Shown here: piece after piece, positions 25,982 to 36,443 of the stretch
Layout of the letters: each line of letters starts with the position of its first letter
Position numbering within the stretch: the stretch's first letter is position 1
Assembly (NCBI GenBank): GCA_021604805.1
Contig: BQJR01000005.1
Span: forward strand, 150,855-214,854
Length of the DNA stretch: 64,000 nucleotides
Direction: 5' to 3'
From: Planctomycetota bacterium
Lineage (GTDB): Bacteria; Planctomycetota; B15-G4
Position numbers and translations under genes: made by a program
The notes under the pieces: model-generated
What the model was told of the DNA's origin: nothing
Database searches by the model: none
The model's input: only the letters and a program-made list of their open reading frames with translations

Positions 25982-26437
25982 TCAACCCATGCAGCGAGGT
26001 GGCGGCGGCTCAGGAGCCAGCTGCCAGCTGTGCCGCGCGTGACGCGGCCCGCGCGGCAGCTCAGGCCGCCGCGCTTCGAGATCCAGGAGCACGTAGTCGG
26101 CGCTGGCCAACCAGTGCGCTTGCGACACGCTCGGCGCCGCCGCAGGCACGTGCGGGTCGCCGCAACCGCACAAGATCGAGCGTGCCACGGGGCTCGGTTC
26201 GAGGTCGCGGGCGGGAGGCGGCGCGTCGATCAGGTCGGTGGCCCAGGGGTCGAAGGCCTCGTCGGGTGCGCTGGCTTCGGGGGCGCAGCAGCAGGCGCCG
26301 TCGTCACTTCCGCAGCAGCCGCCGTCGCCCGAGCCGCACAGCGCGAGCGCGGTGAACTCTGTGACACGCAAGCTCGTGACACTCGACGCGAGCGCGCAGA
26401 GCAATGCCAGCAAGCGAAGTGTGCGCGCTGAAGCCAT
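25982..26437 (-). CDS. Small Cys-rich secreted protein
   Basis: 151 residues. The N-terminus (RTLRLLALLCALASSVTS) is a good signal peptide. It is followed within residues 34-53 by a Cys-dense stretch (GDGGCCGSDDGACCCA) and later by CGCGDPH, nine or so Cys in all. This could bind metal or form disulfides. The rest is Ala/Pro-rich. No family is recognised. It begins 20 nt after the hutU stop on the same strand, so it may be read through from hutU, though a separate promoter is possible. Confidence 0.5.
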   Translation of the reverse strand: MASARTLRLLALLCALASSVTSLRVTEFTALALCGSGDGGCCGSDDGACCCAPEASAPDEAFDPWATDLIDAPPPARDLEPSPVARSILCGCGDPHVPAAAPSVSQAHWLASADYVLLDLEARRPELPRGPRHARHSWQLAPEPPPPRCMG

Positions 26438-26456
26438 GGCTGATGAGTGTGCCGAC

Positions 26457-28118
<1,662 letters not shown>

Positions 28119-28252
28119 GGAATCTCTCGGGTGCGGGGCGAGCGCGCGAGTCTAACCGGCGCGGGGTGCTCGCGTCAGCGCAGCGGGCGCGGCGCCCGTG
28201 CGAGGGCGAGGCCTGAGCGCTGCGGTCCTGGCGTCAGCACGCGCGTGACGCC

Positions 28253-30673
28253 TCAGCGCAGCGGGCGGCCTTCGAGTGGGTCGTCCACCGGGGCATCGGG
28301 CACGAGTTCGTAGCGCGACACGGTGCCGGTCAGGTCGAGGGCGCGTTGCGCGAGGATCTCCACGCCTTCGGTCTCGCCCGACACGTAGAGCACGAGGGTG
28401 GTCGGGCCCAGCGGGACGTCGTCGAAACGCCAGCGCCCCGACGCGTCGGGGCGCTGACAACGATCACTCTCGCCGAGCCATTCGGCGCGCCATTCGGACA
28501 CCGGCGCGCCGAGCAGCGCCACCGCCACGCGCTCGCGTTGCCGTGGATCGATGCCGCGCACCATGCCTTCCACGCTCACGCGTCGCGGAACGCGCAAGAT
28601 CTGCGGCGCGAGTTCGCCACGCAGCGGCGCGCGCACCCAGAAGTCGCTGCGCGCCAGCGGCTCGGGCACGGGCCAGCGCTCGAGTCGCAGCTCCACCATG
28701 CTCTCGGCGCCGCGCGGCAAGGGAATCGAGAAGTGCAGGTCTTCGAGCTCGCGCTCGGGGCCTTCGAAGCTGTCGCGCAAGGTGAGCGTGGTGCCGTCGA
28801 AGCCGTAGAAGTGTGAGGTCTCGAGCACGCCCGCGCGACCGGGCGGCCAATCTCGCACGACCACCGGGAGCATCACGGGCGCCTCGCGTTCGAGTGCCAA
28901 GCGCAGCTCGCCGCTGTCGAGCCAAGCATCGCGCAAGATCGGGCCCACCAGGCTGCGCACGAGCAAGCCTCGTTCGTCGCTCTGTTCGGCGAGCACCGCG
29001 AGTTGGTGACCGGGCGCCGAGGCCAGGCGTGTCTCGAAGCGGCCGTTGGCGTCGCTGCGCAACTCGCCGAGCAACTCGTAGGACTCGGGCAAGGGTTCGT
29101 GCAGACGCACCACGCCGCGTTCCTCGGGCGGCGCCGACCAGATGCGCACGCTCGCGCCGACCACTGCGCGCTCTTCGCCGGCCACGACGCGACCGCGCAA
29201 CACGCCGGCGCTGCTGCGCGGACGCAAGAGCAGCTCGCCGCGCGCGTCGGGGATGCCGGCGAGCAACTCGAGTTCCCAGGGTTCGTAGGCCGGCGCATCG
29301 ATGCTCAGGCGCAAGCGACCGGCTTGCGCTTCCCACGGTGCGCGCAGGCTGAAAGCGCCCGAGCCGTCGGAGGGGGCGGCGTCGAGCTCGCTCCAGCTGC
29401 CGTCGTCTTCGAGCAGCTCGGCGCGCACGGCGGCGCCTTGCACCACGCGACCGTCGAGTTCATCGCGCAGGCGTCCGGTGAAGCGTCGGCGTCGACCGAG
29501 TTCGAGCAACACGCGCGAGGTCCCCGCTGGGACTTCGAGCCAACCCTCTTCATTGGGACGCAGCGGTTGCGCGTCGGCGCGGGCGGTGAGCCATTCCCAA
29601 CCGCCGTCGCGCGGGCGCAAAGCCAGCGCCCCAGCGTGACGCACGAGTTGCAGCTGACCGCGCGCGTCGCTCGACGCGCGACGTTCGGCGCTGCGCAGGC
29701 GGCCGGGGCCGTCGTCGATCTCGAGCTCCACACCGACCAAAGCGCTGCCCGAGGGGTCGCGCACTTGCACGAGCAGTGGCGCCTGCGCGCGCATCACGAG
29801 CGGCGGCAACTCGCCGTCGATCGGTGGCAGGTTCACGTGCAGCAGGGGCGACGCGAGGGTGCTGCCGCGCACGGCGAGCACGAGTTCGCTGTGGTCTTCG
29901 CTGGGCAGGCGCGGCACGAGGAAGCGCCCGTCGACGCCGGTGCGGAACACTTGCAGTGTGCGACGACGCTGATGACTCAGCAGGCGCGGGCCTTCGGCGT
30001 GGCCGTCGTCGAGCAAGGTCGGACGCGGCGGCCACCACTGCCAAGCCACGATCTCGGCGGCGAGCGGCGTGCCCAAGGGATCCTCCACGCGACCGACCCA
30101 CGCGGCCTCGGGCGTGAGCCGCAACACGTGCTCGCGCTGCAAGTCGGCGCGCGACACGGAGAGCGCGGCTTCGCCCCAACCTTCTGCGGACGCGTACAGA
30201 TCCCAGGTGTGATCGCTCGCGGGCGGCACCCAACTCACGCGCCCCGCGCGCGACGCGAGCAACTCGTGCGGCGCGCCCCCCGCGCTCGACTGCACGCTCA
30301 CGCGCGCGCCGGGCACCACCGCGTCGTCGGGCCAACGCAACACGCGCAGCCGCAGCGGGACGGCGGGCGTGCGCGCGGCGTCGGTGCTGCGCGCGGCGCT
30401 GCCCTCGCGCGCGAGCGAACCGTCGCCTTCGTGCTCGACGCGCGCAGCACCGGGCGCGCCCGCAGCTCCGTCGCGCTCAGCGAGCGACGCATCGGACGAG
30501 TGGGCTCGCGCAGCGCTGTCGCCTGAGCCGGCGCCACCATGATCGAGCTGGACCGCGGCACCGTTTCCATGCGCGACACCGCGCGGCTCCAGCGCCGTGA
30601 GTTCGATCACCCCCCAGGTGGCCAGCGCGACGGCGAGCGCCAGCGCGGCCCAACGAATGCGCGTGTCATGCAT
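28253..30673 (-). CDS. Large secreted/anchored protein with carboxypeptidase-regulatory-like repeats
   Basis: 806 residues. An N-terminal hydrophobic segment (WAALALAVALATWGVIELTAL) acts as signal anchor. A low-complexity Ala/Gly/Ser linker to residue ~105 follows, then a string of beta-sandwich units of the CarboxypepD_reg / Cna-B type: strands of the form GRVVxxxGxPVxGAxV, G-x-F-x-L and W-x-A turns, for example VLRGRVVAGEERAVVGASV and GRFETRLAS. These domains usually mediate surface structure or ligand binding, not catalysis. The gene lies between hutH and hutU on the same strand with no obvious link to histidine metabolism. Confidence 0.7.
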   Translation of the reverse strand: MHDTRIRWAALALAVALATWGVIELTALEPRGVAHGNGAAVQLDHGGAGSGDSAARAHSSDASLAERDGAAGAPGAARVEHEGDGSLAREGSAARSTDAARTPAVPLRLRVLRWPDDAVVPGARVSVQSSAGGAPHELLASRAGRVSWVPPASDHTWDLYASAEGWGEAALSVSRADLQREHVLRLTPEAAWVGRVEDPLGTPLAAEIVAWQWWPPRPTLLDDGHAEGPRLLSHQRRRTLQVFRTGVDGRFLVPRLPSEDHSELVLAVRGSTLASPLLHVNLPPIDGELPPLVMRAQAPLLVQVRDPSGSALVGVELEIDDGPGRLRSAERRASSDARGQLQLVRHAGALALRPRDGGWEWLTARADAQPLRPNEEGWLEVPAGTSRVLLELGRRRRFTGRLRDELDGRVVQGAAVRAELLEDDGSWSELDAAPSDGSGAFSLRAPWEAQAGRLRLSIDAPAYEPWELELLAGIPDARGELLLRPRSSAGVLRGRVVAGEERAVVGASVRIWSAPPEERGVVRLHEPLPESYELLGELRSDANGRFETRLASAPGHQLAVLAEQSDERGLLVRSLVGPILRDAWLDSGELRLALEREAPVMLPVVVRDWPPGRAGVLETSHFYGFDGTTLTLRDSFEGPERELEDLHFSIPLPRGAESMVELRLERWPVPEPLARSDFWVRAPLRGELAPQILRVPRRVSVEGMVRGIDPRQRERVAVALLGAPVSEWRAEWLGESDRCQRPDASGRWRFDDVPLGPTTLVLYVSGETEGVEILAQRALDLTGTVSRYELVPDAPVDDPLEGRPLR

Positions 30674-30704
30674 GCGTGCAGGCTCGGCGGCCCGCGGCGA
30701 ATCG

Positions 30705-32234
30705 TCAAGCGCTGAAGTCGTCGCTCAGACCGGCGGCGGCTTGCAAGCGCCCCGAAGCGAGCAGTTCGGCGACCGCCTCGATGTCGGGCGCCGGCTCACG
30801 GTCGTTCGTCCACGGTGGCACGTGCTCCGCGAGCAGATCCAGCGCGCCTTGCAGCGCGGCGTTCGGACGCAGCTCGGTTTCGAAAGCCATCGCGTGGAAA
30901 GCCGTCATCACCTCGATGGCCAACACGTGGCGCGTGTTCTGCACGATCATCGCAGCATGTCGCGCCGCCGACGTGGCCATCGACACGTGGTCTTCCTTGC
31001 CAGCCGAGGTCGGGATCGAGTCCACCGAGCCGGGATGCGCGAGCACCTTGTTCTCCGACACCAACGCCGCCGCGGTCACGTGCGCGATCATCAAGCCGCT
31101 CTGCACGCCACTCTCGGGCGCCAAGAACGCGGGCAACCCCGACAGATCCGGGTTCACCAGCAGTTCCACGCGACGCTCGGAGATGTTCGCCAGCTCGGCC
31201 GTCGCGATCTTGAGGAAGTCGGCGGCCATGGCCACCGGTTCGGCGTGGAAGTTGCCGCCGGAGAGGATGTCGCCGTTGTCGAACACGAGCGGGTTGTCGG
31301 TGACGGCGTTCGCCTCGCGCAACACGACCCGCGACACATGATCGATCGCGTCGAGCGCGGCGCCATGCACTTGCGGCACGCAGCGCAAGCAGTAGTTGTC
31401 CTGCACGCGATCGCAGTCCTTGTGCGACGCCACGATCGCAGAGCCCTCGAGCAGGCCGCGCATGCGAGCGGCCACGCGCTGCTGACCGAGTTGCCCGCGC
31501 GCGTCGTGGATGCGCGCGTCGAAGGCCGTGGGCGTTCCCTTGTAGGCCTCGAGCGTGAGCGCGGCGGCCAGGTCGGCCCCCATGGCCAAGCGACGCGCTT
31601 CGACCAGCGCCGAGGCCAAGATCGCCGTCGACACCTGCGTGCCGTTGATCAGCGCGAGGCCTTCCTTGCTCTGCAAGCGCATGGCGCTCAGCCCGGCATC
31701 GCTCAGGGCCTCGCTGCCGCTGACCTGTTCGCGGCCCTTCCAAGCCTTGCCTTCGCCCACGAGCAGCAGGGCCATGTGCGCCAGCGGCGCGAGGTCGCCC
31801 GAGGCGCCCACCGAACCCTGGCAAGGCAGCACCGGCACGATCCCGGCGTTGAACATCGCCACGGCGTGATCGAGCAAACTCGTGCGAACACCCGAGAGCC
31901 CGTGCGCCATGTTCGCGATGCGCAGCGCGAAGGCCAGCTGGCTGACCGCGTGGCTGAGCGGCTCCCCCACCCCGGCGGCGTGACTGCGCAGCAAGTTGAT
32001 CTGCAGCTCACGCAGCTGATCGGGTTGGACCTGGACCTTGGCCAGCTTCCCGAAGCCCGTGTTGATGCCGTAGACGACGCGGCCGTCGCGCTCCACCTGT
32101 TCCACATGCTCACGGCTCGCCTGCACCCGGCGGCGGGCCTCCTCGTTCACCTCCAGACGGGGCGGACGGGATTCCAGCAGCAGCTCTAGATCGCGGAGCC
32201 CGAAGGCCTGTCCGCCCAACTCGAGGATCGACAT
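30705..32234 (-). CDS. hutH: Histidine ammonia-lyase HutH
   Basis: 509 residues, ATG start. HutH removes ammonia from histidine to give urocanate, the first step of histidine use. The self-forming MIO cofactor triad A144-S145-G146 lies in GSVGASGDLAPLAH. The active-site Tyr55 is next to GINTGFG, and HKDCDRVQDNYCLRC and NPLV are intact. The gene is divergent from the TSP3-repeat protein; only about 70 bp separate their starts. A TACATC about 7 nt before the ATG could be a -10 of a leaderless promoter, but it is weaker than the other cases. Confidence 0.97.
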   Translation of the reverse strand: MSILELGGQAFGLRDLELLLESRPPRLEVNEEARRRVQASREHVEQVERDGRVVYGINTGFGKLAKVQVQPDQLRELQINLLRSHAAGVGEPLSHAVSQLAFALRIANMAHGLSGVRTSLLDHAVAMFNAGIVPVLPCQGSVGASGDLAPLAHMALLLVGEGKAWKGREQVSGSEALSDAGLSAMRLQSKEGLALINGTQVSTAILASALVEARRLAMGADLAAALTLEAYKGTPTAFDARIHDARGQLGQQRVAARMRGLLEGSAIVASHKDCDRVQDNYCLRCVPQVHGAALDAIDHVSRVVLREANAVTDNPLVFDNGDILSGGNFHAEPVAMAADFLKIATAELANISERRVELLVNPDLSGLPAFLAPESGVQSGLMIAHVTAAALVSENKVLAHPGSVDSIPTSAGKEDHVSMATSAARHAAMIVQNTRHVLAIEVMTAFHAMAFETELRPNAALQGALDLLAEHVPPWTNDREPAPDIEAVAELLASGRLQAAAGLSDDFSA

Positions 32235-32307
32235 GGCAGCAAGATGTAGGCAACCACCGGGCAAGCGTCAACGGCCGCGGCTTGCGCGGGCCCCTGGCAG
32301 CGGGATC

Positions 32308-35061
32308 ATGGCCCGCATGCCCGCCCCCCAGCTTTCCGTTTCGAGCGCCTTGCGCGCGCTGCCACTGCTGCTCGGATTCGCCCTGATGCTCGCGAGCGCC
32401 CCCGCCTCCGCGCTGCGCTGGGATCCGCACGAAAGTGAGCGGCTGCCCTCACCCGGCGCGCCGCCGCGCTTCGCACAAGAAGTGGTGTTCTCGGACTTCG
32501 ACCTCGCGGGCTGGAAACACCTCGGCCAGTTGGAGCTCGAGTCGAGCGCACTCGACATGGGCAACACCGACGACCTCTTCGATCGCAACATGGGCACGCA
32601 GGCACGCGTGGCCAGCGAGAACCCGGCGCGCTTCGTGGTGCGCTTCGCGTCGCCGCGCGTGGTGCGTCGGGTGGTGCTCGCGCCCGGCACGCCCGACTCC
32701 TACGCCGTGAGTCTCGCGGTGGTGAAGGCCGACGGCGGGCGCTTCGCAGCCGGCGAACTCGTGGTGAGTGATGCCGACGCCGTGTTCCGTCTGCGCGACG
32801 TGCCCGTGCGTTCCTTCGAGCTCACCGTGGAACGTCTCGAGCGCGACGACTACGTGCACGTGGCCGAGATCCGCGTGAACGGGAAGCAGACCATCAGCGC
32901 GCTCGAGCTCGACGACCTGCCTACCACCTTGCCCGAAGGCGGCAGCTTCCCCGTGCGCATCAGCGGCCGCGATGACTTCGGCGGACGCCCCGACCTCACG
33001 CCGATCGCGCGCCTCGTGGTGAACCCCGCGCGCGCCGTGGCCTTGCTCGACAACCGACGCGCCGTCACGCGTGTGGGCGGGCCGCTGAGCCTGTCAGCAC
33101 GCTTGGGTCAGCTGCAGGGCCCCATGCAACCCTTGCTCGTGCAGCCACTCGCGGGCGCGCCGCAAGCGCCGATCACGCGCCCCGCATTCGGCTACGTGGA
33201 GCTGTCTTTCGAGGGCGAGCCGCCCTTCGAGGTCTTGCGTCGTGGGGCCGGGGAGAAGAACGCGAACTCGATCGGCATCACGCACGCGTCGCGCTTCCTC
33301 GACCAGCGCGTCGAACCAGGCGCCGCCTACCAGTACTCCGTGCGACGCGTGGACCGCTTCGGCAACGCGCTCAGCAAGAGCAGCGCCGAGGGCCGCGCGC
33401 GCACGCACTCGCGCACGCCGGAACACACGCTCACGCCCGGTCGATTCCCCGTGCTCGTGGTGCTCTACGTGGACAGCATGAGCGCCGAAGAAGCACAGGA
33501 CATCGAGCTCAGCATCGAGGCCGCGCGCCTGTTCCTCTACCGACACAGCGGCGGCGGCATGATCCTCGAGCCACAACTGTTGCGCTTGAGTGGGCCGACG
33601 CCGTCCACCGCGGGTCCGAGCATGGAGGGCGTCGAAGCCGACCTGCGCCGCCGCGGCCTGCGCGACGACGCCTTCGGCGCGGTCTTCGCCGTGTCGAACG
33701 ACATCGAAGGGAGCTTCGGCAACTTCCCGATCTTGGGACGCGCCGGCGGCGCCATGGGCCGCAGCGCCGACGTCGTCACCCCCGACGGACCACTGGGCCC
33801 CGACCCGCGCTTCGCCTGGGTCTTCGTGCACGAACTCTGGCACGCAGTCGTGGAGCGCGCCGCCTTGGCCGCCAACATCCAGGGCGTGCCCAGCGCACAC
33901 TTCGCCGACGACTTCGCGCGCGGCCTGCTCGGCGCCGCGCACGCCAAGCCCTTCGATGCCGGCGACGCCTGGGACGGCCAGGCGGCCTTGCTCGCCGACG
34001 TGGACTTCTGGAGCAAGCTCGGCGCGCCCTACCGTCTGCCGCTGGCCACGCTCGACACCGATGGCGACGGCTTGCCCGACGACGACGCGCGCCTCCCCAT
34101 GGATGAACGCCGCTTCGGCAGCGACCCGCAACGCGCCGACAGCGACGGCGACGGCCTCGACGACTGGGCCGAGCTCGCCGCCGGGCTCTACTCGCCGAGT
34201 CATCCGCAGCGCCCCGACACCGACGGCGACGGCCTCCCCGATGGCAACGACGCCTGGCCGCTGGCGAACTTCCGCGGCGAGATCGTGCATGGCGAGCTGC
34301 CCGCGCTGCTCGCCGCCGGGCCCGACCCCGCGCGTCCTGACCTCGAGCTGCTGGCGAGTTGGACGGCCGAAGCGCTGCTGCTGCGGCTCGTCGCGCCCGC
34401 GCCCGCCGACGTGTTCCTCGAGATCGACGGCTCGGGCGAGCTCGGCCGCTGGGAGAGCGACGCGCGCGTGGCTGACACCCAGTCCGCCGACGTGTGGGCC
34501 GGCAGCACGAAGCTCGCCTTGCGCGCCACGCACGATCCGCGCGGCGTGTTCGTCGGGTCGCGCGAGCTGCCCGAGGCCTCGCTCACGGCCACGCTCGCCG
34601 ACGACGGCCGTTGGCATCTCGACCTGCGCCTGCCCCGAGAACTCGGCCCGGGCGCGCGCGATGTGCTCACGCCCGAAAGCGCCGAGCGCACCCAGGGCCT
34701 GCGCCTGCGCGCAGGACAACGCCTGGGCTTCACGCTCTCCGCGCGTCCTCCGCGCATCGAAGAGTCAGACCCCTTCGACGCGCACCCGCAAGGCGAACCG
34801 TGGACGGGCCTGTTCGAGACGCACCGTTTCTACGACGCGATCTTGCTCCCGCCAGCCGCGCCCGAAGCGGCCTCCGAGCCCGACGCCGACACCGAGCCCG
34901 AGATCGACGCGGCCGCGGACGACACGCCGGCCACCGAAGACACCGAGCCCGCGAGCGACACGACTCCGGGGGTCGACACGCCCGCCGGCGAAATCAGCGA
35001 GCCCGCCGAGGGCGCCCAGCCCGACAACGCCGAGGGCACCCTGCCGACGGGCGGGGCCTGA
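32308..35061 (+). CDS. Secreted protein with thrombospondin-type-3 repeats and HELWH motif
   Basis: 917 residues from ATG 32308. A signal peptide (LPLLLGFALMLASAPASA) is followed by an F5/8-type discoidin-like beta region (about 50-200) with VRFASPRVVRRVVL. A central domain includes FVHELWHAVVERA near residue 510, which has the HExxH shape of a zinc protease. Then come calcium-binding type-3 repeats (DTDGDGLPDD, DSDGDGLDDW, DTDGDGLPDG) at about 587-650, a beta-rich C-terminal domain, and a 60-residue acidic Thr/Pro/Glu tail. It is likely a cell-surface or released protein. Whether HELWH is catalytic is uncertain because no third ligand is evident. Confidence 0.75.
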   Translation: MARMPAPQLSVSSALRALPLLLGFALMLASAPASALRWDPHESERLPSPGAPPRFAQEVVFSDFDLAGWKHLGQLELESSALDMGNTDDLFDRNMGTQARVASENPARFVVRFASPRVVRRVVLAPGTPDSYAVSLAVVKADGGRFAAGELVVSDADAVFRLRDVPVRSFELTVERLERDDYVHVAEIRVNGKQTISALELDDLPTTLPEGGSFPVRISGRDDFGGRPDLTPIARLVVNPARAVALLDNRRAVTRVGGPLSLSARLGQLQGPMQPLLVQPLAGAPQAPITRPAFGYVELSFEGEPPFEVLRRGAGEKNANSIGITHASRFLDQRVEPGAAYQYSVRRVDRFGNALSKSSAEGRARTHSRTPEHTLTPGRFPVLVVLYVDSMSAEEAQDIELSIEAARLFLYRHSGGGMILEPQLLRLSGPTPSTAGPSMEGVEADLRRRGLRDDAFGAVFAVSNDIEGSFGNFPILGRAGGAMGRSADVVTPDGPLGPDPRFAWVFVHELWHAVVERAALAANIQGVPSAHFADDFARGLLGAAHAKPFDAGDAWDGQAALLADVDFWSKLGAPYRLPLATLDTDGDGLPDDDARLPMDERRFGSDPQRADSDGDGLDDWAELAAGLYSPSHPQRPDTDGDGLPDGNDAWPLANFRGEIVHGELPALLAAGPDPARPDLELLASWTAEALLLRLVAPAPADVFLEIDGSGELGRWESDARVADTQSADVWAGSTKLALRATHDPRGVFVGSRELPEASLTATLADDGRWHLDLRLPRELGPGARDVLTPESAERTQGLRLRAGQRLGFTLSARPPRIEESDPFDAHPQGEPWTGLFETHRFYDAILLPPAAPEAASEPDADTEPEIDAAADDTPATEDTEPASDTTPGVDTPAGEISEPAEGAQPDNAEGTLPTGGA

Positions 35062-35091
35062 GCTGTTGCGCCACGCGCGAGCCGCGAGGGC

Positions 35092-35724
35092 TCAGCGAAT
35101 CGTGTAGTCGTAGTCCTCGTCGCCCGGCTGCGGGGCGCGGTTGCGCTCAGGCGCCGCGAGTTCGGCCGGCGGCGGCGGGAGATCCGGCTCACGCAGGCTC
35201 TCGATGTCCACGTCGTCGCCCGAGGGGTCGAACTGGAAGATGCCGGCGACGAAGTCGAGCACCTCGCCCAGTCGCAACTCGAGGTCGATGCCCACGAGCA
35301 ACATGGCCGTGCCGCGCAGGGTGAGCAGGTCGAGCGTGAGGTTGCCCGACTCGTCGGCACCTTGGAACACGCCGCCTTCGCCCTCTTGGTCGAAGCGCCA
35401 GCCGTAGTCGCCGCTCAAGCGCGGGATGCGCTTGGTGGTCTCGTCGTGGTAACCCACGACCAAGCCCCACGAGAACACCGACTCGGTCCACGGGCTCACC
35501 GCGCGGTTGTGCAGGCCCCACGCGAAGCAGTTCTGCTCGAACACGATGCCCGCTTGGATCAAGCGCGTGACTTCACCCTTCACACCGATGCCGGGGCCGG
35601 CCATCACGTGCACCCGCAAGATGTCGACGAGGTCGGCGCTGCGGTTCACACCGTAGTTGCGGCCGCTTGCGCAGCCGGGGCCCACGAGGAGCAGGGCGAA
35701 AAGGCAGGCTGACAGGATTCTCAT
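35092..35724 (-). CDS. Putative outer-surface lipoprotein
   Basis: 210 residues from ATG 35724. The signal sequence ends LLLVGPGCASG with a Cys suited to lipid attachment. The mature part has alternating beta strands with aromatic ends (VFSWGLVVGYHDE, AMLLVGIDLELRLGEVLDFVAGIFQF), as in small beta-barrel or lipocalin-like proteins. A Pro/Asp/Glu-rich tail closes it. No family is recognised. It converges with the TSP3-repeat gene 30 bp away. Confidence 0.65.
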   Translation of the reverse strand: MRILSACLFALLLVGPGCASGRNYGVNRSADLVDILRVHVMAGPGIGVKGEVTRLIQAGIVFEQNCFAWGLHNRAVSPWTESVFSWGLVVGYHDETTKRIPRLSGDYGWRFDQEGEGGVFQGADESGNLTLDLLTLRGTAMLLVGIDLELRLGEVLDFVAGIFQFDPSGDDVDIESLREPDLPPPPAELAAPERNRAPQPGDEDYDYTIR

Positions 35725-36194
35725 GGCTCGTTCCGGCGGAAGTCCTAGGTGACACCCCTTCTTATCAAGCGCTCGGGGTCGAACCAACTGCGCTGCGCGA
35801 AGCCACGCCACTCGCTCGCCGACTCGGTCGCGCGGTGGCTCAGCACGCGGTCGCGTGTTCGCTCACCGCGCGCCCGACTTCCGAGCGCGCGCCAGGTCGC
35901 GCCGCTGCACGCTGCAGCCCGCTCGAAACGAGCGTCGCGCCAGGTGGAGCACGCACTCGATCACCACCCAGAACCAAGCCCGCGAGGCTCCGAAACCTGG
36001 GTTTGCACGACCGCCGAGCCGCCCATCGGCGCCCTCTGGCGGCCCGTCGGCTCGGAAAATGCCCCGAAAGACCCTCTGAGTGCCCTTTTTCCGCGCATTT
36101 CTGGCGGGAATGGCCTAGGTCGGCCGGTATTCTGGCGCCCTGTCAATGAACCGGCCGCCCCCTGCGGTCCGGCCCGAAACCGGTGGAGAGCAAG
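35725..36194. other. 470-bp gene-free region upstream of the histone gene
   Basis: No supported reading frame. Base composition is more A+T than the genes around it near 36055-36110. It contains a strong hairpin (36014-36055) and a possible -10 TATTCT at 36129-36134 about 60 nt before the histone-like gene. It is the longest non-coding stretch between complete genes here. Confidence 0.45.
36014..36055 (+). other. Long hairpin in the histone upstream region
   Basis: CCGAGCCG (36014-36021) pairs perfectly with CGGCTCGG (36048-36055), and CGCC-CTCT-GGCG forms an apical stem inside. The right arm is followed by AAAATG on the plus strand. It may be a leader structure, a small RNA or a terminator; no plus-strand gene ends within 900 bp. 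Confidence 0.4.
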
Positions 36195-36377
36195 ATGTCC
36201 GAAAAAGAGAGCGTGGTCATCGGCAGCAAGGTCAAGGCCCTGATCAAGAGCAAGGGGCTGATGTGCTCAGGTGAACTGCCTGAGGCCGTTTCCAACAAGG
36301 TGCGTGAGTTGCTGGAAGCCGCGTGCGAACGCACGGTGGCGAACAAGCGCTCCACGGTGCGCCCGCACGACCTTTAA
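36195..36377 (+). CDS. Bacterial single histone-fold protein
   Basis: 60 residues, ATG preceded by GGAGAG at about 6 nt. The whole protein matches the layout of bacterial histone-like proteins: helix 1 (GSKVKALIKS), loop, long helix 2 (ELPEAVSNKVRELLEAACERTVANK) and loop 2 with a short helix 3 (RSTVRPHDL). The N-K-R-x-TV-x-P-x-DL ending corresponds to the GRKTV..ED(I/L) ending of archaeal histones and of Bdellovibrio Bd0055-type histones. It probably dimerises and binds DNA. There is no tail. The downstream DUF6687-like gene starts 66 bp later and may be in the same transcript. Confidence 0.75.
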   Translation: MSEKESVVIGSKVKALIKSKGLMCSGELPEAVSNKVRELLEAACERTVANKRSTVRPHDL

Positions 36378-36443
36378 GCACACCGAGCCTGACCGAATCC
36401 GGCGGGAGCGGCCTCTTCGGGCTGCTTCCGCCGGACGCCTTTC

